DNA of 64,000 bases from Megalopta genalis (lineage: Eukaryota; Arthropoda; Insecta; Hymenoptera; Halictidae): positions 186,001 through 250,000 of the forward strand of contig NW_027476344.1 in the NCBI RefSeq assembly GCF_051020955.1, read 5' to 3'. Every line of letters begins with the position of its first letter. Position 1 is the stretch's first letter. Under the pieces are notes generated by a model that ran no database searches, was not told where the DNA came from, and worked only from the letters and a program-made list of their open reading frames with translations. Both the position numbers and the translations under genes were made by a program. Positions 1 through 11,134 of this stretch are shown here, in pieces.

Positions 1-844
1 TGCAGAGATTCTTGTGCGGTCGAATTCGAAGATGGACTCGCAGTCGAACTTACAGTCGAACTCGAACTCGCAATCGAATTCGCAATTGGACTCGAAATCA
101 ATCTGGCAATCGAACTGGCAGACAAACTCGGAATGGAACTCGCAATCGTCCTCGCAACAGTCCTCGCAACCCTACTCGATTGTCTCTGTCTTCTTGACGA
201 CGGGTGTTTGCCGATCGTGTAGGTTTTCGATCTCTTTACAAGAAACCGTACTGCGAGCTGTTCATGTATTTCGTCCATCGCAGCGGACGCCTCGTTATTC
301 GCTCCATTTCTCGATCTCTGTAACGAAAAGCGAATATTTCGTTCTTATTACATATATATATTATTTTGTAAATTTGTATATTGGTTCGGTTGATCGCCAA
401 ATTACTTAATTGTATTTGTGAGAATAATTTAATGGATTTGAAAATTATTTCATCTATTGGTTAAATACGGTAACAGAGAATACATTATATTAATGAGAAT
501 GCATATATTAATTCAGTTAGTCGTTAAATAATTTATCGAGCCTGTATTTTAATTTTGTTTATCTCCAAATTATTAGATGAGTCTATTAACCATATCACTT
601 TTTGAATGACATCATGAATTTTTTATTAATTCTGTTGATCCTAATGCATTCTCTGACGTTAGTCATTTAAGATTCTATAAAAAATGGCAATCAATTTTAT
701 AAACCAGTTACAATATACAAATTTGGACAACATAATTGTATGATCCTGAAACTACGGCGAACTTGCGAAATTAAAAGGTCAAAAATTAATTACCTCATTC
801 GAAGGAGCGCAATCCTTGGCAAGATCGGTAATAGAGCGAATCAT
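1..844 (-). CDS. satellite-borne C2H2 zinc-finger gene, 3' end outside window
   Basis: Same two-exon model as at 4852-5852. Exon 1 is 844-794 (17 codons from ATG, ending at a GT donor at 793-792). The intron is 793-318, ending in AG. Exon 2 runs from 317 to the window edge. The zinc finger itself lies to the left of the window, so only the N-terminal and Ser/Ala-rich parts are visible. The visible reading frame is open. No known family was recognised for the N-terminal part. Confidence 0.55.
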
Positions 845-1009
845 CGTAAAAATCACTGTAAGAATTCCTTCTAGTTGCACGGAAACTGTCACTTCGAAGA
901 CACTATAGCAATTCCTTCTAGCTATACTAGCTGTTCAGACTCGTCGACGCAACGCAGATTTTCTGTGGCAAGCAGGATCAAAATGAGAGGTAGAAGACGA
1001 AGCAAGTTG

Positions 1010-1066
1010 CTTTTATAAAAATCTGAAGCTACTGCGTTAGAATCTCGTTTCAGTTAGCCAATGGCA
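1010..1066 (-). promoter_or_regulatory. TATA box and CCAAT motif of the zinc-finger gene
   Basis: On the minus strand TATAAAAG occupies 1017-1010, with a TCATTTT initiator-like site about 25-30 bp downstream (near 986). A CCAAT on the plus strand (GCCAATGGC, 1058-1066) lies about 45 bp upstream. The ATG follows at 844, leaving about 140 nt of 5' untranslated sequence. The same block lies at 6018-6074, 11040-11096, 16054-16110 and 21126-21182, and with a mutated TATA at 26182-26238. The piggyBac remnant starts only 39 bp beyond the CCAAT, so little other upstream sequence is available. Confidence 0.5.
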
Positions 1067-1104
1067 GGCCATCAGGTGGACCCAACCGTCCCTTTTATCC
1101 CCCC

Positions 1105-1830
1105 TTAATACGTTGAGCGCCACGTCAGCCATCGGTGGCTGACACTAGACTTTCCGTTTAGGCCGCGTCAACCACCACTGGCTGACATCGTGTAACATGA
1201 TATAGAACTATAAAATTTACACTGTTTTATGTATTTACAGAAAAATTATTTCAAATTTACATAATTTTGACTCATTACAGGATTAATGGATTTCATTCAA
1301 ACACGGTAAACATAATAACCGATCTCCTTTACGGGTATTACAAAATGTGACACCTCGCTTAGTCTTTCTCCTGGCCATTACTCTACCATCTTTTGTTACA
1401 TTTTTATCATAACATAATAAACAATATTTTCGTACTACAGAGCCTTTTCCCGGTTTTCTTTGGAGTTTGTGTTGTTGTTTTTTAGACCGTCTTTCACACA
1501 CACTCTCGGACTGGCATTTTGACGCTTAGGGTTAAAGAAAATTTTTGTCTGCACAGGACCAAGTACTGCAATGAACTGGTTTGTCGTAAAAGTAATGCCG
1601 GCCACGAATCCATTTCGATAAAATCTTATCTAGCGGGTCAAACGGTAAAGAGAACAAAACAGACTTGGCGTCCAACGTGTTGAATGAATGCTTATAAGGA
1701 TCACGTTCTTAACGTAAACTATCTTCTACTGCGATAAGAAACATTGGCTCTACAATTTCAGCGCTTTTAAGCGGCGCGCGTGGCCTGGCGGGGACTTCCT
1801 TAAAAATCAGCGTGGCGCTCAAATTGTTAA
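1105..1830 (-). mobile_element. piggyBac remnant A, unit 1 (TTAA-bounded, 726 bp)
   Basis: TTAA at 1105-1108 is followed by TACGTTGAGCGCCACG. At the other end, read inward on the minus strand, TTAA (1830-1827) is followed by CAATTTGAGCGCCACG. These are matching terminal inverted repeats with the TTAA target of piggyBac elements. Inside, 1283-1501 (minus, 72 codons) reads as the C-terminal cysteine-rich finger of a piggyBac transposase: KYCLLC, then a further Cys, then LLCLPCLNEIH. The catalytic DDD domain is missing, so this is an internally deleted, non-autonomous copy. A second TTAA-like end, TTAACCCTAAGCG on the minus strand, lies near 1537-1525 and may mark a nested older end. Confidence 0.75.
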
Positions 1831-1837
1831 ACGACAA

Positions 1838-1918
1838 CTACGGGCATAGCCCGTAGTACGCTGATCGGGCCAAAAGTGAATATTACGGGCATAGCCCGTA
1901 GTACGATGATCGGGCCAA
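1838..1918. repeat. paired 45-bp direct repeat with palindromic cores, unit 1
   Basis: CTACGGGCATAGCCCGTAG (1838-1856) is a perfect 8-bp-stem palindrome. A second copy, TACGGGCATAGCCCGTA, lies at 1884-1900, and the flanking TACGNTGATCGGGCCAAA is also duplicated, giving a 45-bp period. The same pair occurs in every unit (offsets +5008, +10030, +15044, +20116, +25172). Part of it forms the left inverted repeat of the neighbouring piggyBac-like element. Confidence 0.85.
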
Positions 1919-3523
1919 ATATAAATATTAGCGGCGGCGCCCTTTTAAAATTAAAAATATTTGATAAGTAATTACAGCCTGATGCAATAATTGTGGTAGA
2001 TGCAAGTACTACAAAAAGTTTATTTACACGAAAATCAGTAATAAAAAATTAATAATCTGCAATAGTGTGAGACAATTCGAATCATTCTGGTAGATGTAAG
2101 GGAACTTTTCACTTCTTACACTCCCACGTTGTTTCTATACGTTTTTTATTTTTTTGGCAAACCCTACAAGTTTTTGACGGCCTCAATTTTGATGCTGCTG
2201 GGTCAATATGTTTTGGAGAATGAGCCCAATACTTCGAGTGCAGTCTTTCTGGCATATCTCCGGAAGATAATTGTCCTCGTTCTCTATAATTCGGTTTTGG
2301 CATATTCTTCAATAGTGATTCGGCTATGTTGATCCTATAGTCAACGTAACATTGTTTCCACCCGTTATTTATTTCGTTGCATAAAATGTAGGAATTAATT
2401 AGACCAGCAGATAAAAATATTTTTTTTACTTCCTTTCATGTATTTCCTCACTACTGGAAAGCTTGCTAATATTTGGTCTTGGAGATCAATTCCATTCATT
2501 CCCTTGTTGTACTCTGTAATACAATGTGGTTTTGGAGTACGATTGGATCCTTGTGTAGTCATTTCGATGAGTCAGCCTTTTATGACGGGTTAAATTGCCT
2601 ATAAGATAAGCGCCCCTACAATTTCATGAGCGATTCATCAATAGCATTGTCTTCTCTTTCATTATATATACTTCTTTAAAGTTTTTGTTCAAATAATTGA
2701 TCACAGGTTTAATCTTGCTCAATTTATCTGTATTGACAAACAGATTATTGTTTGCGAAATGCAAACACCTTGTAATTTGCAGATATCTTTTCAAAGGCAT
2801 TTCATCGGCCTTTCAATAACAGCCCTCTTCGACCAATTCATTTGTTTTTCTGGTTTTTTTACCTGTGCAGTTATTATGGACAATGCAAAATATCTTTTGA
2901 TTTCGTTAGAATCTACAGGAAATCAAGTGTCGTCGATTTCTCCTGTTCTGCATGGATTCACTCGTATTTGATCTGCATACCGGTTAGTTTCGGTTACAAT
3001 ATTTTGCCAGAATATGTCATCAAATAAATATTAGATTAAATATATCTAATTCTCTTCTACTTCCTCCTAAGTCAGAGTGAGGCTGCCTCTCTTAGGCTAG
3101 CAGTCATCGTATAGTCTCAGATTTTTGGACTATTTCTTATTCCTCTCCAAAGCCAGGGCTCTGGTAGTTGATCGTCGTCAGAAGTATCATCAATATCTAA
3201 TCGCATGCATTTTCTTCGAACAGAACATATATTGTCACTACTGTCACTTTCGTTAGCAAAATTATTAGCACAAATCTCACTGCTCTCATCACGAAATCTT
3301 TTTCTTGAAAACATCTTGTGGGGATGCTTCTCTAGAATTTATGAAGATAAATTTCGATGTGCGAATGTGATCAAGAATAACTTGAAACTGATCACGATAC
3401 GAAGAGATAATAAGAACGCATCACGAACCTTGTCTGTGCTATTTGTGATGGGGCAAATTACCAACCGCGACCGTCGTACCACGAGCGATGCCCGTAATAT
3501 TTACGATTGGCCCGATCAGCGTA
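1857..3523 (-). mobile_element. piggyBac-like remnant B, unit 1 (36-bp inverted repeats)
   Basis: 1857-1892 and the reverse complement of 3488-3523 match over 36 bp with about four mismatches and enclose a decayed transposase gene on the minus strand. No TTAA directly abuts these repeats, so they may be subterminal. The plus-strand open frame across 3205-3711 overlaps the gene start in antisense and is not taken as coding. Confidence 0.65.
2109..3314 (-). pseudogene. piggyBac transposase pseudogene, unit 1
   Basis: 3314-3117 reads an acidic, Ser/Asp-rich N-terminus starting MFSRKRF with RRKCMRLDIDDTSDDD, typical of piggyBac transposases. 2590-2400 reads in one frame the late DDE-domain segment around EYNKGMNGIDLQDQ and VVRKYMKGSKK. 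2312-2109 reads the C-terminus with PERLHSKYWAHSPKHI and the start of the zinc-binding tail (CRVCQKNKKR...WECKKC). About 1.2 kb is present where an intact gene needs about 1.7-1.8 kb, and the pieces lie in different frames, so the central catalytic part is deleted and frameshifted. Confidence 0.75.
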
Positions 3524-3972
3524 TTGTACAAGTCGTGCGAATGGCTCGAAGGCTGCGCGAGCTTGTTTACGTTTCCGGCCCGAAATTCTCGAACGTAAAT
3601 CGCAGATTTAAGAGGTTAAGCAGCAAAAGTCAGGGGCTGAGACTAGACATATTTCCGCAAACCCAATCAGGTAGCCGCTTTCACAATTTCCCCTGCAGAC
3701 TGAACGCGTGAAGTTCATTTTCAATGCAACATCTCACATTACATTGGAATAGTAGATTTTTTTGCAAAATAAACATATTTTTCATCGATGGCAAGTATTA
3801 GGAGACGAATAAAGAAGTTCTATTTTAAAAAACTGAAGTTGATACTCTTTCAATTTCTATAGTATTTATAGAAAGCATTGAAATATGTTTTGTTTTGAGA
3901 TTAAATGAAAACTTTATTTGATTACGATTGATATGTTTTTATAATTTGATGTCTAAGGAAAGTAATTTCCAT

Positions 3973-3981
3973 TATATATAT
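3973..3981. repeat. (TA)n run, unit 1
   Basis: 9 nt of alternating TA between CCAT and GTAC. This is the only length-variable site of the 5-kb unit. Confidence 0.9.
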
Positions 3982-3982
3982 G

Positions 3983-4722
3983 TACAGGGCGTTCCACAAT
4001 TATTTTAACAGCAGAAAATGAGGGATAGCTAAGGTCATTTGAAGTAACTTTTTCCTTTGCGAAAATACAATCCGCGGCTTTGTTTACGAGTTATTAACGA
4101 TAAACACTGACCAATGAGAGGTGAAGTGCTGCTTTCGCATCAATGAACAAGTCACGGTGCGTGAACTTCCGAATTTAATTTTATTACATTACAGTGATAA
4201 TTTTAAGAAGAACGCTATTTATTCTTACTTCAGAATGTCTGAAGAATATTTACTAATTTTTCGAATTCAAAATAATAAGTAATTTAACCGTGACGGCCGT
4301 TTTAATTTTCTAGTGTGCATGACACCTCGTGTGTAAGATACGAAATTTTTAAGCAAGGTGTACAGTGAAGTTTAACAAGGTACGTAAATGATATTTTAAT
4401 TTAAATAATACCGTTTCCGAACACAGTTCAACGAATGATTCGCAAAGCTAATTTAATAATAAATATTCGCGTTAAAAGGCGTATGTAATTTGTATATGAA
4501 GAATATAATTAATAAAAAACTCACCCATTTAGTTGTAAATCCACTTCATGCACGGAAATGGGTGCAGGAGGATAGTGCATTGACCTCGTACAATTTTTGA
4601 TGAACTGCGCAGCTGATCTGTAGCCGACGGTGACGAAGAGAAGAATGTCTCCGGGCAGGCAATTTCAACGTTAACTTTCACTACATGGTCACTAAACACT
4701 GATCACTTATCAATAATATTTA
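3983..4722. repeat. dispersed repeat, unit 1 (also found at 48158)
   Basis: Starts TACAGGGCGTTCCACAATTA right after the (TA)n run and runs for about 740 bp. A diverged copy sits at 48158-48840 outside the array, beginning TACAGGGTGTCCCACAATTA, and follows the same order of blocks to the end (CACTGATCACTTA...). That shows a dispersed, probably transposon-derived family captured in the unit. It has no coding capacity. The class is not recognised; the TACAGGG(T/C)GT ends next to TA repeats suggest a TA-targeting DNA transposon, which is only a guess. Confidence 0.75.
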
Positions 4723-4851
4723 TGGACGTACTTTCCGGGGTTAATATGTATGGCCCTGAAAAGAGCCGATTGTTTTATGCGACGCGATCGAAAAAAATTC
4801 GTGTCTTCTCTTTTCTATTATCGATTTGTATCCCTTCTTGTATTTCGTATA

Positions 4852-5852
4852 TCAGTGGAGCTTCCGAATATGGCAAATTGCGTGCTGTCTATAGACCATT
4901 TTGTGCAGAAAGTATTTCGGGCAATAATAACATTGATAAGTTAGCGGTTCCTTGAACTGCGGTTCCGCTAGGGTTCTGTGCCCTGTTCTTGGCGCCAAGC
5001 GTAAATATTGCAGAGATTCTTGTGCGGTCGAATTCGAAGATGGACTCGCAGTCGAACTTACAGTCGAACTCGAACTCGCAATCGAATTCGCAATTGGACT
5101 CGAAATCAATCTGGCAATCGAACTGGCAGACAAACTCGGAATGGAACTCGCAATCGTCCTCGCAACAGTCCTCGCAACCCTACTCGATTGTCTCTGTCTT
5201 CTTGACGACGGGTGTTTGCCGATCGTGTAGGTTTTCGATCTCTTTACAAGAAACCGTACTGCGAGCTGTTCATGTATTTCGTCCATCGCAGCGGACGCCT
5301 CGTTATTCGCTCCATTTCTCGATCTCTGTAACGAAAAGCGAATATTTCGTTCTTATTACATATATATATTATTTTGTAAATTTGTATATTGGTTCGGTTG
5401 ATCGCCAAATTACTTAATTGTATTTGTGAGAATAATTTAATGGATTTGAAAATTATTTCATCTATTGGTTAAATACGGTAACAGAGAATACATTATATTA
5501 ATGAGAATGCATATATTAATTCAGTTAGTCGTTAAATAATTTATCGAGCCTGTATTTTAATTTTGTTTATCTCCAAATTATTAGATGAGTCTATTAACCA
5601 TATCACTTTTTGAATGACATCATGAATTTTTTATTAATTCTGTTGATCCTAATGCATTCTCTGACGTTAGTCATTTAAGATTCTATAAAAAATGGCAATC
5701 AATTTTATAAACCAGTTACAATATACAAATTTGGACAACATAATTGTATGATCCTGAAACTACGGCGAACTTGCGAAATTAAAAGGTCAAAAATTAATTA
5801 CCTCATTCGAAGGAGCGCAATCCTTGGCAAGATCGGTAATAGAGCGAATCAT
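4852..5852 (-). CDS. two-exon single C2H2 zinc-finger protein, array copy (exons 5852-5802, 5325-4852)
   Basis: Exon 1 (ATG at 5852, 17 codons) ends in GAG followed by a GT donor. A 476-bp intron ends in a pyrimidine-rich stretch and CAG. Exon 2 continues in the same phase (phase 0) for 157 codons to the stop at 4852, giving 174 residues. The last 28 residues contain C-x2-C-x12-H-x3-H (YQCYYC...RQHAICH), a canonical C2H2 finger. The middle is Ser/Ala/Ile-rich because the DNA is a degenerate short repeat, which also keeps plus-strand frames open. An unspliced reading from the ATG at 5286 gives 144 residues. A TATA box and CCAAT motif lie upstream at 6018-6074. A single finger suggests nucleic-acid or protein binding, but the function is unknown. 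The splice model is my inference from sequence signals; RNA data would decide it. Confidence 0.6.
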
Positions 5853-6112
5853 CGTAAAAATCACTGTAAGAATTCCTTCTAGTTGCACGGAAACTGTCAC
5901 TTCGAAGACACTATAGCAATTCCTTCTAGCTATACTAGCTGTTCAGACTCGTCGACGCAACGCAGATTTTCTGTGGCAAGCAGGATCAAAATGAGAGGTA
6001 GAAGACGAAGCAAGTTGCTTTTATAAAAATCTGAAGCTACTGCGTTAGAATCTCGTTTCAGTTAGCCAATGGCAGGCCATCAGGTGGACCCAACCGTCCC
6101 TTTTATCCCCCC

Positions 6113-6838
6113 TTAATACGTTGAGCGCCACGTCAGCCATCGGTGGCTGACACTAGACTTTCCGTTTAGGCCGCGTCAACCACCACTGGCTGACATCGTG
6201 TAACATGATATAGAACTATAAAATTTACACTGTTTTATGTATTTACAGAAAAATTATTTCAAATTTACATAATTTTGACTCATTACAGGATTAATGGATT
6301 TCATTCAAACACGGTAAACATAATAACCGATCTCCTTTACGGGTATTACAAAATGTGACACCTCGCTTAGTCTTTCTCCTGGCCATTACTCTACCATCTT
6401 TTGTTACATTTTTATCATAACATAATTAACAATATTTTCGTACTACAGAGCCTTTTCCCGGTTTTCTTTGGAGTTTGTGTTGTTGTTTTTTAGACCGTCT
6501 TTCACACACACTCTCGGACTGGCATTTTGACGCTTAGGGTTAAAGAAAATTTTTGTCTGCACAGGACCAAGTACTGCAATGAACTGGTTTGTCGTAAAAG
6601 TAATGCCGGCCACGAATCCATTTCGATAAAATCTTATCTAGCGGGTCAAACGGTAAAGAGAACAAAACAGACTTGGCGTCCAACGTGTTGAATGAATGCT
6701 TATAAGGATCACGTTCTTAACGTAAACTATCTTCTACTGCGATAAGAAACATTGGCTCTACAATTTCAGCGCTTTTAAGCGGCGCGCGTGGCCTGGCGGG
6801 GACTTCCTTAAAAATCAGCGTGGCGCTCAAATTGTTAA
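6113..6838 (-). mobile_element. piggyBac remnant A, unit 2
   Basis: Same ends and TTAA positions as in unit 1. The C-terminal fragment (6291-6509, minus) is broken by a Leu-to-stop change (TTA to TAA) between the two cysteines of its first CxxC. Confidence 0.75.
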
Positions 6839-6864
6839 ACGACAACTACGGGCATAGCCCGTAG

Positions 6865-8531
6865 TACGCTGATCGGGCCAAAAGTGAATATTACGGGCAT
6901 AGCCCGTAGTACGATGATCGGGCCAAATATAAATATTAGCGGCGGCGCCCTTTTAAAATTAAAAATATTTGATAAGTAATTACAGCCTGATGCAATAATT
7001 GTGGTAGATGCAAGTACTACAAAAAGTTTATTTACACGAAAATCAGTAATACAAAATTAATAATCTGCAATAGTGTGAGACAATTCGAATCATTCTGGTA
7101 GATGTAAGGGAACTTTTCACTTCTTACACTCCCACGTTGTTTCTATACGTTTTTTATTTTTTTGGCAAACCCTACAAGTTTTTGACGGCCTTAATTTTGA
7201 TGCTGCTGGGTCAATATGTTTTGGAGAATGAGCCCAATACTTCGAGTGCAGTCTTTCTGGCATATCTCCGGAAGATAATTGTCCTCGTTCTCTATAATTC
7301 GGTTTTGGCATATTCTTCAATAGTGATTCGGCTATGTTGATCCTATAGTCAACGTAACATTGTTTCCACCCGTTATTTATTTCGTTGCATAAAATGTAGG
7401 AATTAATTAGACCAGCAGATAAAAATATTTTTTTTACTTCCTTTCATGTATTTCCTCACTACTGGAAAGCTTGCTAATATTTGGTCTTGGAGATCAATTC
7501 CATTCATTCCCTTGTTGTACTCTGTAATACAATGTGGTTTTGGAGTACGATTGGATCCTTGTGTAGTCATTTCGATGAGTCAGCCTTTTATGACGGGTTA
7601 AATTGCCTATAAGATAAGCGCCCCTACAATTTCATGAGCGATTCATCAATAGCATTGTCTTCTCTTTCATTATATATACTTCTTTAAAGTTTTTGTTCAA
7701 ATAATTGATCACAGGTTTAATCTTGCTCAATTTATCTGTATTGACAAACAGATTATTGTTTGCGAAATGCAAACACCTTGTAATTTGCAGATATCTTTTC
7801 AAAGGCATTTCATCGGCCTTTCAATAACAGCCCTCTTCGACCAATTCATTTGTTTTTCTGGTTTTTTTACCTGTGCAGTTATTATGGACAATGCAAAATA
7901 TCTTTTGATTTCGTTAGAATCTACAGGAAATCAAGTGTCGTCGATTTCTCCTGTTCTGCATGGATTCACTCGTATTTGATCTGCATACCGGTTAGTTTCG
8001 GTTACAATATTTTGCCAGAATATGTCATCAAATAAATATTAGATTAAATATATCTAATTCTCTTCTACTTCCTCCTAAGTCAGAGTGAGGCTGCCTCTCT
8101 TAGGCTAGCAGTCATCGTATAGTCTCAGATTTTTGGACTATTTCTTATTCCTCTCCAAAGCCAGGGCTCTGGTAGTTGATCGTCGTCAGAAGTATCATCA
8201 ATATCTAATCGCATGCATTTTCTTCGAACAGAACATATATTGTCACTACTGTCACTTTCGTTAGCAAAATTATTAGCACAAATCTCACTGCTCTCATCAC
8301 GAAATCTTTTTCTTGAAAACATCTTGTGGGGATGCTTCTCTAGAATTTATGAAGATAAATTTCGATGTGCGAATGTGATCAAGAATAACTTGAAACTGAT
8401 CACGATACGAAGAGATAATAAGAACGCATCACGAACCTTGTCTGTGCTATTTGTGATGGGGCAAATTACCAACCGCGACCGTCGTACCACGAGCGATGCC
8501 CGTAATATTTACGATTGGCCCGATCAGCGTA
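6865..8531 (-). mobile_element. piggyBac-like remnant B, unit 2
   Basis: Same element, with transposase pseudogene at 7117-8322 (minus). It keeps Thr before the CxxC (SKTCRVC). Confidence 0.65.
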
Positions 8532-8980
8532 TTGTACAAGTCGTGCGAATGGCTCGAAGGCTGCGCGAGCTTGTTTACGTTTCCGGCCCGAAATTCTCGA
8601 ACGTAAATCGCAGATTTAAGAGGTTAAGCAGCAAAAGTCAGGGGCTGAGACTAGACATATTTCCGCAAACCCAATCAGGTAGCCGCTTTCACAATTTCCC
8701 CTGCAGACTGAACGCGTGAAGTTCATTTTCAATGCAACATCTCACATTACATTGGAATAGTAGATTTTTTTGCAAAATAAACATATTTTTCATCGATGGC
8801 AAGTATTAGGAGACGAATAAAGAAGTTCTATTTTAAAAAACTGAAGTTGATACTCTTTCAATTTCTATAGTATTTATAGAAAGCATTGAAATATGTTTTG
8901 TTTTGAGATTAAATGAAAACTTTATTTGATTACGATTGATATGTTTTTATAATTTGATGTCTAAGAAAAGTAATTTCCAT

Positions 8981-9003
8981 TATATATATATATATATATA
9001 TAT
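8981..9003. repeat. (TA)n run, unit 2
   Basis: 23 nt of alternating TA at the length-variable site. Confidence 0.9.
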
Positions 9004-9004
9004 G

Positions 9005-9744
9005 TACAGGGCGTTCCACAATTATTTTAACAGCAGAAAATGAGGGATAGCTAAGGTCATTTGAAGTAACTTTTTCCTTTGCGAAAATACAATCCGCGGC
9101 TTTGTTTACGAGTTATTAACGATAAATACTGACCAATGAGAGGTGAAGTGCTGCTTTCGCTTCAATGAACAAGTCACGGTGCGTGAACTTCCGAATTTAA
9201 TTTTATTACATTACAGTGATAATTTTAAGAAGAACGCTATTTATTCTTACTTCAGAATGTCTGAAGAATATTTACTAATTTTTCGAATTCAAAATAATAA
9301 GTAATTTAACCGTGACGGCCGTTTTAATTTTCTAGTGTGCATGACACCTCGTGTGTAAGATACGAAATTTTTAAGCAAGGTGTACAGTGAAGTTTAACAA
9401 GGTACGTAAATGATATTTTAATTTAAATAATACCGTTTCCGAACACAGTTCAACGAATAATTCGCAAAGCTAATTTAATAATAAATATTCGCGTTAAAAG
9501 GCGTATGTAATTTGTATATGAAGAATATAATTAATAAAAAACTCACCCATTTAGTTGTAAATCCACTTCATGCACGGAAATGGGTGCAGGAGGATAGTGC
9601 ATTGACCTCGTACAATTTTTGATGAACTGCGCAGCTGATCTGTAGCCGACGGTGACGAAGAGAAGAATGTCTCCGGGCAGGCAATTTCAACTTTTACTTT
9701 CACTACATGGTCACTAAACACTGATCACTTATCAATAATATTTA
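9005..9744. repeat. dispersed repeat, unit 2
   Basis: Same length as in unit 1, with a few private substitutions (near 9127, 9162, 9459 and 9694). Confidence 0.75.
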
Positions 9745-9873
9745 TGGACGTACTTTCCGGGGTTAATATGTATGGCCCTGAAAAGAGCCGATTGTTTTAT
9801 GCGACGCGATCGAAAAAAATTCGTGTCTTCTCTTTTCTATTATCGATTTGTATCCCTTCTTGTATTTCGTATA

Positions 9874-10874
9874 TCAGTGGAGCTTCCGAATATGGCAAAT
9901 TGCGTGCTGTCTATAGACCATTTTGTGCAGAAAGTATTTCGGGCAATAATAACATTGATAAGTTAGCGGTTCCTTGAACTGCGGTTCCGCTAGGGTTCTG
10001 TGCCCTGTTCTTGGCGCCAAGCGTAAATATTGCAGAGATTCTTGTGCGGTCGAATTCGAAGATGGACTCGCAGTCGAACTTACAGTCGAACTCGAACTCG
10101 CAATCGAATTCGCAATTGGACTCGAAATCAATCTGGCAATCGAACTGGCAGACAAACTCGGAATGGAACTCGCAATCGTCCTCGCAACAGTCCTCGCAAC
10201 CCTACTCGATTGTCTCTGTCTTCTTGACGACGGGTGTTTGCCGATCGTGTAGGTTTTCGATCTCTTTACAAGAAACCGTACTGCGAGCTGTTCATGTATT
10301 TCGTCCATCGCAGCGGACGCCTCGTTATTCGCTCCATTTCTCGATCTCTGTAACGAAAAGCGAATATTTCGTTCTTATTACATATATATATTATTTTGTA
10401 AATTTGTATATTGGTTCGGTTGATCGCCAAATTACTTAATTGTATTTGTGAGAATAATTTAATGGATTTGAAAATTATTTCATCTATTGGTTAAATACGG
10501 TAACAGGGAATACATTATATTAATGAGAATGCATATATTAATTCAGTTAGTCGTTAAATAATTTATCGAGCCTGTATTTTAATTTTGTTTATCTCCAAAT
10601 TATTAGATGAGTCTATTAACCATATCACTTTTTGAATGACATCATGAATTTTGTATTAATTCTGTTGATCCTAATGCATTCTCTGACGTTAGTCATTTAA
10701 GATTCTATAAAAAATGGCAATCAATTTTATAAACCAGTTACAATATACAAATTTGGACAACATAATTGTATGATCCTGAAACTACGGCGAACTTGCGAAA
10801 TTAAAAGGTCAAAAATTAATTACCTCATTCGAAGGAGCGCAATCCTTGGCAAGATCGGTAATAGAGCGAATCAT
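9874..10874 (-). CDS. two-exon C2H2 zinc-finger protein, array copy (exons 10874-10824, 10347-9874)
   Basis: Identical model to the copy at 4852-5852, with all codons open and the same 174-residue product. The donor GT, acceptor CAG, TATA box (11040-11047) and zinc-finger ligands are unchanged. The protein carries Thr at the position where the copies further right have Ser. Confidence 0.6.
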
Positions 10875-11134
10875 CGTAAAAATCACTGTAAGAATTCCTT
10901 CTAGTTGCACGGAAACTGTCACTTCGAAGACACTATAGCAATTCCTTCTAGCTATACTAGCTGTTCAGACTCGTCGACGCAACGCAGATTTTCTGTGGCA
11001 AGCAGGATCAAAATGAGAGGTAGAAGACGAAGCAAGTTGCTTTTATAAAAATCTGAAGCTACTGCGTTAGAATCTCGTTTCAGTTAGCCAATGGCAGGCC
11101 ATCAGGTGGACCCAACCGTCCCTTTTATCCCCCC

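Larger units (their letters stand above)
1..5008. repeat. array unit 1
   Basis: Full unit with the shortest (TA)n run (9 nt). It is the only unit whose piggyBac C-terminal fragment at 1283-1501 (minus) is free of an internal stop. The part at 1-317 belongs to the zinc-finger gene whose 3' end lies outside the window. Apart from the listed features, 845-1009 is the inferred 5' untranslated region, and 3315-3972 and 4723-4851 hold nothing I recognise. Confidence 0.95.
5009..10030. repeat. array unit 2
   Basis: Full unit with a (TA)n run of 23 nt at 8981-9003. It shares with unit 1 the Thr variant ahead of the piggyBac CxxC motif. Like units 3-6 it has a TAA stop in the small piggyBac fragment near 6430. 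Confidence 0.95.

Noticed and set aside
14..409. Plus-strand frames rich in QSNSQ or RTRN motifs across the zinc-finger gene, in every unit
   Set aside because: They are antisense to the zinc-finger exon and stay open because the DNA is a degenerate short repeat lacking stops in several frames.
3205..3711. 168-codon plus-strand frame in every full unit
   Set aside because: It overlaps the piggyBac N-terminus in antisense, then the inverted repeat and flank. It has no domain, and conservation between units only reflects array homogeneity.
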